Source: Yponomeuta sedellus (lineage: Eukaryota; Arthropoda; Insecta; Lepidoptera; Yponomeutidae). From it: a stretch of 64,000 nt of DNA. The first letter of the stretch is position 1; the number at the start of each line of letters is the position of its first letter. The DNA is taken from the NCBI GenBank assembly GCA_934045075.1, contig OW203729.1, positions 10,422,704 to 10,486,703 of the forward strand, in the 5' to 3' direction. A program made the position numbers and the translations under genes. A model generated the notes under the pieces. It did no database searches. It saw nothing but the letters and a program-made list of their open reading frames with translations, and was not told the DNA's origin. Shown here piece by piece: positions 34,801 to 47,600 of this stretch.

Positions 34801-37800
34801 CAAACCGTCAATACGTCATGAGCGCGCGTACTGATTAACACCATATTATCTCTCTTCTAGTGAAGGAAATAAGCTTCTTATACCTATGCTCCATATGCGA
34901 CCCAATTCAAATGCACTGGAGGGTCGTAGGATTAGGCAGCCTTGCAATGAGGTAATCCACCTCGGAACCAACGTATACGAGTAGGAACTCGTGCGTTTGT
35001 TGTGTCATCTTACCATATGCGGGGAAGTGATATTTTGTCCAGTAATGTAGATTCAATAAATCGACTTTATCTAAATCAACACAACTATGCTCGATTTAGA
35101 TCGAGTTAGACATAACTAGATTTTACTTTATTTATTACAAGAATTTACAGAAATCTTTGCAACTATCAAAATATGACCTACAGATAAATTAAACTAGAAC
35201 CTATTTCAAACTTTCGCGACTTGTACACATAGTTAGAATATTTTCGAGGTAAAATAGCAATAAATTACTACGCGATTAAGCCCCGAAAATATTCTAACTA
35301 AACTAGGACCCTTTTTAACTCTGATTTAGTAGCCCATCACGTTTATCGCTAGATCAGCAAGGCAGTCGAATCGACGCGTTCACGCCATTTCTCATTGTAC
35401 TGCAATGCCAACAGAATCCAAGCCCAGCTCGGCTCGCTGGACCCGTCAATCTATGGCCAATTGCTGGCTACCGGCTAGATAAGGATGGCCGAGGAGAGAA
35501 AGAAGTGGCATGCCTTGGTTGGGATATGCAAATTAAGCAACTGCTCAGTGTTTAGGGCATCACGTCTCGGGGGCAATATAAGAGACTTTTTCTTCATTGA
35601 AGAAAATAAATAAATATATATTAACCTAAAGATTAATAAACTAAGGTGAAAGACATTTTTCTTAAAATTATTTTAAATATGTGGGACAACAGCTCGTAGT
35701 GTCAAGGCGTCGAATCTGACAACTCGCCCTGGTAAAGAAACATCAAACGTCAAACAGAGCACTGGTGAAGTGGTGAAGTTTACCAATGTCACTCAAGCGT
35801 GAAATCACGCGGTGTGATTGCCGTTTCAGTCAAAATGCCTGAAAGCAGTATGATAATCTTTTATTTTATTGAAAATATTGTTAATCTCATGTTTTGTATA
35901 AAAATAAATCCTTTTAATATGTACTTTTCCCTAAAATCGTTAAATCTTTGGTTATTTGATACTATCGTCACGCCTATTGGTTAACCTAGGGTGGATAGTA
36001 ACATAATAAGAGGGCTGGCAATGTGATTGTGGAGCCTCATCGCAATCCATGATGCATGGTGCTGCTTCAACGCTCATTGTGCCCTCACATCAGCACTCTG
36101 GAGGACCTAACAGTGGCCAACGCCGCTGCAATTGCAGTAGCCAACTATTGGGCAAGAAAAATATAAACTGGTCGAATCGCTGACACGAAAAGAAGAAGAA
36201 GAAAGAGGACTGGAGTGAAATGCAATGAAAAGGTTTTACTCAAATTAGCGCAGAAACTGCGGCTTAATGAACGTTACAATTCAAACTAGGTGTCCATTTC
36301 AAAATCTAGATAATTTTGGCGAAAAAATGGACAAAAAAACACGAAAAGAAGAAGAACAAAGAGGGCTGGAGTGAAATGCAATGAATAGGTTTTACTCAAA
36401 TTAGCGCAGAAACTGCGGCTTAATGAACGTTACAATTCAAACTAGGTGTCCATTTCAAAATCTAGATAATTTTGGCGAAAAAATGGACAAAAAAACTAGA
36501 AAAGAAGAAGAACAAAGAGGGCTGGAGTGAAATGAAATGAAAAGGTTTTACTCAAAGCAGCGCAGAAACTGCGGCTTAATGAACGTTACAATTCAAACTA
36601 GGTGTCCATTTCAAAATCTAGATAATTTTGGCGAAAAATGGACAAAAAAACACGAAAAGAAGAAGAACAAAGAGGGCTGGAGTGAAATGAAATGAAAAGG
36701 TTTTACTCAAAGCAGCGCAGAAACTGCGGCTTAATGAACGTTACAATTCAAACTAGGTGTCCATTTCAAAATCTAGATAATTTTGGCGAAAAATGGACAA
36801 AAAAACACGAAAAGAAGAAGAACAAAGAGGGCTGGAGTGAAATGAAATGAAAAGGTTTTACTCAAAGTAGCGCAGAAACTGCGGCTTAATGAACGTTACA
36901 ATTCAAACTAGGTGTCCATTTCAAAATCTAGATAATTTTGGCGAAAAAATGGACAAAAAAACACGAAAAGAAGAAGAACAAAGAGGGCTGGAGTGAAATG
37001 AAATGGTTTTACTCAAAGTAGCGCAGAAACTGCGGCTTAATAAACGTTACAATTCAAACTAGGTGTCCATTTCAAAATCTAGATAATTTCGGAGAAAAAA
37101 TGGACAAAAAACTCCAAACTTAGTCTTTTCAAAGTCCTTAATTAACATAGTTTACATAATTAATATAAAACATAGAACTCATGTATTGTACTGGCTTTAA
37201 TTCCAGACCTCATGGTCATCTAAATAATCCTTTATGTTATAGGTAGCTTTTTTGGCACAAAGTGTGCTTAGCTAAATTTTTGAACAGCGTTTTAGGGAAG
37301 CTTAATATATCTTCAGGGATTTTATTATAGAAGCGTATACAATGCCCCATGAAGGATGTATTAACCTTTGCCAGCCTAAATGCTTAAGGCATTTGACGAC
37401 CTCTGTGGCGTAGCGGTAACGCATCTGCCTACCATGCAAGAGGTTGCGGGTTCGAATCCCGGCTGGAAACAAAAAAAAGAACAGGTCTTGGATGTTTACA
37501 TGTTTGTGACGTCGTTGTTTCTGGTTCCTACGACACAGGGTATCCTAGTGTGGGGCCAGTGGCAATGTACGTGCTTGTATGTAATGTTATGTTATAGTAT
37601 TTTCTAAGGTTAACACGAGCACTAGAGATAATTAAAACTGTTTTATACGGATTTATGCTCGTTTATTATATTTTTACAATTTTCCGACGTTTCGGCACTT
37701 TTTCAGGTGCCGTGGTATCGGATGACAAAAACGAAATAATTTAGTGGATGCAAAAAATAAACAAGCATAAATCCGTATAAAAACAGTTTTAATGATGTTA

Positions 37801-38651
37801 TGTTGTGTTATGAAGAAGGCGCAGTGTCTGGCTCACCTCTCCTCCTGCGCCTTGGCTCGCTGCTCCCGCACTGTGCGCCGCATCTGCCCGATCTGCACCT
37901 CGCTGAGCTTCTCGCGCCGCGCGCTGCCAACACAACGGTTACCGATTAAGTCTACAAAAATTTAAATACTACCTAAATACGATGTAAATGATAACGATGC
38001 AAGTGATGCAAATTACTTCAGCCAGATGTCGCTGCCTGTACGTAATACAGAGAATATGGTAAAGGGGTTCGAAATTTCGCTGATGCCGGTGAGTCCCCCA
38101 TTAGCTCAGTTGGAAAGAGCCCTGGCACGGATAGCCAGAGGTCGCGGGCTCGAATCCCGGCATGGGTGGAATTTTTAGCCTCTAAATAGCTTTTTTAAAA
38201 TTGTCCTTAGCACGGGTTAGTGCATTAAAAAATAATATAACGATGTAAATGAGTGACGAGTAAACTTAAAAAAAAAGTTAAAAGTAAAAATATTTTATTG
38301 CCATTACTTGGATTACACTATTTGGACAGTTGTTAACTCCCACACTAGGCAAAGCCTGTCTCGTTTGAGAGAAACTTTGTTTTACAGGTATAGCTTTACG
38401 CGGCTGTGATGCGAGGCATTTATGAAATAAAAAGGATACAAAAAAAAAGAAAAAAAAAATTGTGAGGCAAGGCCGACTTGCACCATTTTCTTACACGAGG
38501 CACCGAAAGCGAGTAATTACTCGAATATTTCATTTAAATTGTGGTTTTTGTGGCATTCAAGAAATGGAGCAAGTCGTCCCATTACAAAAACTGTGATGTT
38601 CACTTAAAGCTAAATTACTAAACTTTACCAAATAAGGCTGGAACTAATCAG

Positions 38652-38682
<31 letters not shown>

Positions 38683-41600
38683 TGAGAGTGTATGCGTGCG
38701 TGTGTGTGTATGCGTGCGAGGGTGTGTATGCGTGCGTGTGAGTGTGTGTGCGTGTGTGTGTGTCTGTCACAACAGTGAGTTGGGAGTAGCTTTTGTGGAC
38801 TTTTCGACTGTTTGTTACGAAATGCAATGTGTGTGCCTGCATTTAGATGCCAAGTTATATTCATTTTAAGTGTTGAAGGAAAGCAAATGATGGTGAATGA
38901 AGATGTTAGGGATTCAAGTGTGATTTTTTGGTGTATAACAAATCATTCCATCTATTGTAGGGTACTCTGGAGGTGGAATAATTAGTTACTAGGTTAGCGG
39001 TTTTAGAAGTTTCTCTGTGCCAACATAATCCAGTTCACTTAGCCAGTTTGTGATAACTAATTTAGCTTCCTTGACAGTTAATAATTTGATGTCACATGCA
39101 CTTACAACAGCATTGTATATGAGCTGATGAAGGAAAGGGGCAAGTCTTTGGGCAAATGTTGTTTTAACAGGAGACACATTAACTCTAAATACTCTTTTAT
39201 TGAGAAGGGCGACATACTCACTCGAGTTGATAACTTTTTTATGTTGGGCTAAGACCACTTTGAGAATGAACAGCTTTCTAATAGTCCACACATTGGTTTC
39301 CTTGTAAAGAGTTGTTTATATTGTAAATTGTGTTTGGGTCGCAATCAAACATAAGTTTATCGATTTAAATGGACTGTATTAATAATAAAAATAAAACATT
39401 GACTAAAACATCTTAATAGCTCTAGGTGAGGATGCATAACAAAACACAACTATTTCAAATGAAAAGAAAATTAACCTCTTTAGAATGTGCCTTGCACCTT
39501 CTTGCTGTACTGTCTCGTACAAATTGCACATGTAAATGGAGTAAATGTTATTAATTTTAGTAAATTGCACTAAAATTCAATGATTGCACTACCTGCTTGT
39601 TTCCAAAACTTAGCTGGTAGATAATGCTAAGTAGGTCGCTTTAACGTGCAAAATGTTTATGCCATAAAGAATTGACAACATTTCAAAATTGTATGGAGCT
39701 CTAATTCGAAAACCATTTCGAGATTTGGCTTTGTAAAGCACGTAAAAATTTATTTCAGTTTTTTCTGTGGTTTCATTTCCGAGAAAATGGTAAAAACACA
39801 AAAATACGCTGATGACGTCACACCATGGCTCCCAGTGAACATGCCTGTGCCACGATAAAAAAAAGTCAATTTCAAGATCTAACCTAAAAAATCAGTGTTG
39901 CCAATTTAGCGACTTAGTCGCTAGAAATGACGACTTTTGCGAGAGCCTTAGCGACAAGAAAAAAGTTTTGAGGACAAAAATAATTTAGCGACTTAGCTGA
40001 CGACCAGTGTTATTATCGTCAAAATCTGGGTTGCCGTATCTAAACCTTCAAATTGCCGTATTTATAAAAAAAAATCGCTGATCTGCCGTATTATCTTTTA
40101 ATTGAGTAATTAGTGATTGAAACACAAAAATAATAAGTATATTTTCAACTTTCTATCATTTCTTCATCCTATATGTTTCTAATACACTGCTTGAGGACGA
40201 AGAAGTGTTTAATTTATTTAGTGATGGCGAAGAATAATTTTTAATTATTAATTATCGTATTTCTTAAGTAGTACATTGTTATTCACGTGCCCCCCCCTTT
40301 ATTTTTGGTTGCTGATGGTCTCCGGGGCCTATTTCATAAAACTGAAATCATGGTTTTCATCATCACGGTTGCAACTCTTATTTTCGCTGCATCGTCATGC
40401 ATGATGCATGAACTCCAAAAGCATTGAAAGATCTACCTTGGGTAGATTTCGGCTGTCAGCGCGTACGAATCCCTCTAAATCTGAAGTGTCCATTGTATAC
40501 CTACTAATGACTTTCTTGTTCTTGTATAGGATAGAATTTGAGTAGAGAGAAATAAATTTAACACTACACAAAGTCTGTTTACGTTAGGTACCTACCTACG
40601 CAAGGCAAACCACACAACATAATATCAGGGTTACCATACTTTATACTTACCATACCATTATAAATAACCTTGAAAAAGTAGCTACAAAAGTAACAAACTG
40701 GCAGCAAAAACACTCCGAACGCAGATAAAGGCTTTGCCAACACAAAGTACATTTGACAACAAAGGAACAACTAAGTATAAGGGATGATGAATTGAACTAA
40801 GCTGATTTAATTGTATAAAAGAAAAACATATTTGCATATGTTAAAAAAATTCAGAAACTGTTTTTTAACATGGCCCTGGCAATACTAAAATGACATTTGT
40901 AACTATATTTTTTTTTAGGATATTAGGCAAAAGAAAACATATTGTGAGCCTCGTTGTTTCGTCACTTCCGGTAAAAATATTTTAAACTTTAAAATGTAAA
41001 AAATATAAGAAAACGTGCGTGTTTCAGAAAATAAAAAAATATGGTTCGTTTTATTTTGTATCTAGTTTCCTTTAGGACAATAAAATCCGTATGCTAAAAA
41101 AATGAAATGTTGTCAATTGTATTAATAATCTTATTCGAGAAATTGCTAAAAGATTTATATGGCTTCACATTGTATACGTGTGTGTGTCTTATGTGAAGAA
41201 ATTGGTAAATCCAAATTTGGAGATCGCGAATTTTCACTTAAAGTAGATGATAAATTAATAACCTTAAATGAAGACCTTGTTACGGCTTTTGAGCAGTTCT
41301 TTACAAATGTTCCAATTGTAACGACAGCTCCATTAGACTCTTCTCCAGCTCTCGCTGAAAGTATTTTGAAAGACAATGTCCCCCCATGCGATCATGATTT
41401 TTCGTTTGACTATATTGAAGCACATACAGTGATTAAATCGTTTAAAAAGCTAAAGCTTAAAAAACTGAAGACTTGTGGGGTATGTCCGTAACAGTAGTTA
41501 GCTCAGTAATCGATACCCTAGCACCCCATTTAGCCAAAATCTTTAACCAATGTTTAGATGAGGGTATATTCCCTGATTTAATGAAATATAGTAAGCTCGT

Positions 41601-44600
41601 TCCTTTATTTAAAAGTGGTGATAAACAAGATCCTACAAATTTCAGACCAGTCTCGGTTTTACCCGTTTTAAGTAAAATATTCGAGAAGATAGTTCTAGGT
41701 CAACTGCTTACACACTTCAATAACTATCAACTTCTCCATGGTCAGCAATTCGGATTCACACAAGGGTGCTCTACAACGGACGCCGGCGTCATGTTAGTTA
41801 AACATATATTTAGTGCATGGGAAGATCGCAAGGATGCTATAGGCGTATTCTGTGACTTGTCGAAAGCATTTGATTGCGTGGACCATAAAACACTTCTTTA
41901 AAAATTAAAGCACTATGGTATAAACGGGAATAGCCTAAAACTTATGACATCATATTTAGAAGGAAGAATTCAAAGAGCTGAAATAAATAGAACTAAATCT
42001 TCAGGGTCAGAGGTCAGGATAGGAGTGCCACAGGGATCTATTTTGAGGCCGTTCCTCTTCCTCGTATATGTAAATGATTTGCCGTTCATGGTTCAAAATA
42101 TGTCAGAGATAGTATTATTCGCAGATGACACGTCACTTATTTTTAAAATTAAGAGACAAGAGAATGACCTTGACAGTACAAATAATGCTCTCTCTCGGGT
42201 ACATAATTGGTTTACTACCAATAACTTATTGTTAAATTCAAAGAAGACAAAATGTATAAAGTTCACTCTACCAAATGTCAAAGCGGTTGACAGCAATGTT
42301 TTGTTGGGGAATGACAAATTAGACCTTGTAAATGAAACTGTATTTCTAGGTATCACAATTGATGCAAAGCTTCAATGGGGTCCTCATATAAAAAAATTAG
42401 CAAATAGGCTTAGTTCAGCAGCATATGCAGTTAAAAGAATTAGGGAACTAACTGACGTCGCAACTGCTAGGCTTGTTTATTTTAGTTACTTCCATAGTGT
42501 TATGTCCTATGGCATACTACTGTGGGGACGGGCTGCAGATATTGAGACCATCTTTGTCTTGCAGAAGAGAGCGATCAGATTCATTTATAAGCTAGGCAGT
42601 AGAGATTCGTTAAGAGATTTCTTTAAAGAAACTAACATCCTGACAGTTGCCAGTCAGTATATCTATGAAAACATTATGTACGTCAGGAAAAATATCAGTA
42701 ACTTTAAAACTTTAGGTAGCCAACACAATGTGAATACCAGAAATAAACATAAACTTTTGTTCCCACTATTTAGGCTGGCAAAGGTTAATACATCCTTCAT
42801 GGGGCATTGTATACGCTTCTATAATAAAATCCCTGAAGATATATTAAGCTTGCCTGAATCGCGGTTCAAAAAATATGTTAAGCACACTTTGTGCCAAAAG
42901 GGCTACTATAACATAAAGGATTATCTAGATGACAATGAGGTCTGGAATTATAGCCAGTACAATGTATGAGTTCTATGTTTATAGTAATTATGTAAACAAT
43001 GTTAATTAAGGACTTTGAAAAGAGTAAGTTTGGAGTTTTTTTGTCCATTTTTTCTCCAAAATGATCTAGATTTTGAAATGGACACCTAGTTTGAATTGTA
43101 ACGTTCATTAAGACGCAGCTTCTGCGCTACTTTGAATAAAACCTTTTCATTTCATTTCAAATGATTAATCTATCTATCTAATAATGCTATTTCCTGAATT
43201 TAATGAAATGAATGAATAACTTGATTGCTTCTCGTAATTTAACTATCTCAATCAACAGTTTGTTTGCATGAGAAGAGAATTACAAACGTGAAGTTCAAGT
43301 ACAGACAGTCCCCAATAGTAGTATTAATACTATTGCTTTCTCTCAACGGGATCCAGTAGGCTAACTAGCGCCATTAATGAAAAGACATATCTTTTACAAA
43401 TCATACTTGCAAAATGTTTCTGTATAATGATTCAATCATGTTAGCAGTGATTTTTAGGACCCAAAGAAGTTACGATCAGGAACCTGAGATTCAAGATTTA
43501 TGCCAAAAACGAGCACTTATACCATGTTGAACGAGCACTCACTTTTTACCATATTGTCCAGTCCTAGGGGTTTTGCCTTAGTTTCACGGCAATGGTTCCT
43601 TAAAACCACTATCAACATGATTGAGAGATTGTACACACACTATTTTGCAAATTCAATCTATGGAAAAAGATATGATTTGGTTTGATTTGGTTTCCTCATT
43701 GCAGCGGTTGTTTTGTTCCCTGGAGCCCCTTATATAGTTGTAAGAATATTGTTTTACTTACTTCAGGTTCTGTTGTATTTCATCATAGTTGACGTAGTGA
43801 CCACTGGGACCCCAAGCGCTATCCATTGACTGCGAACAAAAAGTAGAAACCAAAATTAGAGCAGGGCTTGACCGCGCGCTCGTGTGCACAGTTAAACGTT
43901 TGCGTATCGCTTCGCTTTTCGGCGGAATTTTGTTCAACACAATCTCTCTTTCATATGTTTATTGTAAGTTAGACCTGATATCTGATGCTACGTACAATAG
44001 CACATGTTTTTCTTTGCAGTTAGCGAGTGGTATTGCTGTACAATAACTTAACAAATGTGTGTAATTTAGAAAACCACAGGTTAGTACCAATGGCAAGAAT
44101 CCCGCCACATGGCGGGATTGTTCCCCACGTGCTGCCGGCGTGCTCATCGCTCATGGTTAGGTTTTATAATTATGATTTATTTATTGTTAATATCTATCGT
44201 TTTGATATAATAATTTTGTTTTGAAGATACATGCGGGTGTATTTTTAATTTTTTGTATTGTTTTGCTGTAACATTTACATTAATTATTGTAAATAGTAAA
44301 TTCGAAAGACCTTATTAAGGTTGAAAGATCAACCTTAGCATTTGTAATGTCTGTGAATACATTTCTTATGTATAGTAAGTTGACGGACGAACATTTAAAT
44401 ATGGGCGGATGTTAAGCCGAAGCATTAGTATATGCTGAGTGTTTCTTCATATCTTTTAAATAGAAAAAAGAGGCGGGTTTATGTTTTTGATTATTTTTTT
44501 ATGTAAAGTGGCTAGCAACAAACGAAAAAAAAATCAAACAATTTTATTTGTTTTGTTCAATTTTGTTTTTAGTAAATCGACTATTTAACAGTTAATAATT

Positions 44601-47600
44601 TACAAATTTTTAATTATTCTAAGGAATACTGTCTTATGTTCCTTGTCAGTAAAGCACTATGTGACACTCGGGAGAAAGTTCTACTTATGTTTACGAGTTT
44701 CCTTTCCTGTGAGGCCTCTGCTGCGCGTCAGGCTTAAACATACTCTCGATCAGAAATAGCTAGTTCCCTTCCCTCGGTGCAGTCGCGTACACATGTTAAC
44801 ACGTGAGAACCTTGTCACATTAACCACTCCTCTAGCATGATGTATAACAAATTGATTATTTTGATTTCGACTAGGTACTGAAGTGCATACACATTAGTGC
44901 ACGTGACTGTACAATGTACGATTATGTACCTGCGGCGGGTGCGTCTGCGGCTGCGACTGTGACTGCGACTGCGGCTGGGTGCGCGGGGGCCCGCGGTAGG
45001 GCGGCGCGTGGCGCTCGCGCTCGTCCGACTTGTCGGATCGCTCGCCGCTGGCCTGCCGGCTGTGAGACACCGCCGGTCTGCTGCCCGAAGGGAAGATACG
45101 ACTAATAAGTAAGGGGGGACAGTCGCAGCTCCTCTTTGTGAGCGCAGGTTGATATTTGAGAAAGAAAAGAAAGAGACCTTTATTCTATCATCGTTGCCTG
45201 TACGTAATACAGAGAATATTGTAAAGAGGTTCGAAATTTCACTGATGCCGGTGAGTCGCCCATTAGCTCAGTTGGAAAGAGCGCTGGCACGGATAGCCAG
45301 AGGTCGAATCCCGGCATGGGGGGAATTTTTAGCCTCTAAATAGGTTTTAAATTGTCCTCAGCACGGGTTAGTGCATTAAAAAGAGTATAATCACTATCTA
45401 TTCTTGTAAATTTTTAGTTGTATATTTTCATTAGAACACAAGACGATAGTATGTACCTCGGCTGGGGAGCGTTGGCCTTCAGTTCCTCACTGCGGGAGTG
45501 CCGAGCCAGCGCATCTCGCGACAGAGACTTCTCCGACGAGCGGCCGACCTGCGTCCTCCCATATATCTCTGGCTCTTTCTTGTGTGGCTTACCGATCCTG
45601 TTGGCGACACAAACATGCAGATCAAGACGAACTTAGAAAGGTTATAGTCATGTTTGTACAACCTGGAAGTTCTGAACTGATCTATTATGTTATCCTCCTA
45701 ACACCTGAAGGTACTTCAATCATAATTCTACGTAGTTTTAGGAGTACTTCAATCTCCTAAAACTACGTAGTTTGTAAAACTTACACAATGGTCCAAAAAT
45801 ATCATTAAAATGTATGACACAGACCAGTAACTTTTTCAGATGTCCTTCTTAATGTTAATAGGGTGTAAATTAAGAAACTAATATTCAATGTCCTCTGTAT
45901 AGGGCGCCAGGGCTCCGGAGGTTAAGTATCCACTGGGTTGAGAGACGTCGATTTTTATTTTTTTAAGCTAATCCAGTCGTCAAATGCCATATTTTGACAC
46001 AGTAGTCTTCTAAATGTCTTACTCGATAGAGTGAAAAGTTACCATGAAAGTTACGTAATACAAGAACTGAGAGGGCTCCCAACTCGAAAATACCACAAAA
46101 ACATAGCTCTTAAATTTCTCTTGTAACCACAGATTAGGAATCTCGTGTCTTGTAACAAAATTTTTGGATAGTGCGAAGTGGACAGACCATCTTAGGCATT
46201 TATCTCACAAATCGATAACAATGTATAGTTAACCTTTAACTATCAACTCGCCACTCAAAGCCAAAATAAAAACGAGCCACGCGCCACGTACGCACTCATA
46301 GCAAGAAAGTATTTAGGAATCACGTAAAATAAGCGTTAATATAAGGTATTTATCGGCTTTCTTATTTTATGTGAAAACCAAACATTATATACTATATTTA
46401 CTTTATTTTAAGAGGCTCTACGCAATAACACTGGCGCCACCATTGGGAAATTCATATCTTTCTTTACAGATCTTGTTTGAAAACAAATAGTACTGATCTT
46501 TTGTAATCTAAGATATGTTTTTCCTTCGGTGGCGCTAGTGTTGCTGTATGGAGTCCTTTAAGGCTAGGCGCGCACAAGTTACTTTTGTCACCGTGACTGT
46601 TTCGTCACTCTTATCAAGACCTGGATATGTATGGAGATGCGCGTATGTTACGGCGTGACAACTGGGTGACATTTCGCGCATCTCCATACAAATCTACGGA
46701 GTGACGAAACAGTCACGGTGACCAAAGTAACCCGTGCGCGCTTAGCCTAATAGGTTGGTCAATATAGGAGTAGTCATAATGAACTGATTCTATTGTAGTT
46801 ACCTAAACATGGTCGACAAAGACTTCAGCAGGCCAGGTTTCTTGTGTGACAGCGACGACTGCTGCGGGGAGCCGCGAATGATGTCCGGTCCGTGGTGGTC
46901 GTCCGTTAGCCAATGTTTTAGCGCTGGAACAGAATAACAATAAATTATAATTATTTAAATTCGTTATCAACCCTTGTATGACCCCACTGCTGGGGCACGG
47001 GCCTCTTCCTGCATCGCAAGAATGTTAGGCCATACTCCACCACGGGGGCCAAGTCCGGGTTGGTGGAGGATTGTAATTGTGGTAGTCACGGGACGCTCAC
47101 CCATCCCGTACCTGACCACGCATGTTGTTGCTTAACCAAGTGATTGATTCCAATCACTCGGTTCGCCTAGGCCACGAGCGCTTCATTAATTAATTTATTA
47201 ATGGCTATTATTGGTTATTTATTATTATTAAATTCTTTATTGTAAAGATTGTACAATTGGCGGGCTTAACACTAAATACTATTGTATTCTAGCCAACCAA
47301 CAGGTGACGTGCTATCAACGACTACCGAGTTAAACAAAAATCGCCGTAAAAAGTATTCGCTTGTTTCGAGAGTTATTTGATTAATTTGAAACGGTTTCAA
47401 GGGTAAATCATAGGATACTTACGTGGATTAGCTCTAGCGTAGATGGGCTCGTGTCTTCCGGGGTTCCTTTGCGTTTCCTGTATTGCAGTCTGAAGAGATT
47501 CTAAGCTTGACGATTTCCTCATACCAAGTGACGGTCCGACTTGCATCGCTGTAAATGAAAATTAAAGTTAATTTTGATCAAGAAATTAAAGAGAAAATGC

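Noticed and set aside
36187..37110. CRISPR-like array
   Set aside because: Units are contiguous 155-bp LINE-derived repeats without unique spacers, in a eukaryotic intron.
37396..37470. Possible functional tRNA gene
   Set aside because: Good A and B boxes but no convincing anticodon arm, and a SINE body follows.
38660..38869. Val/Cys and His/Thr repeat proteins on both strands
   Set aside because: Direct translation of the GT microsatellite.
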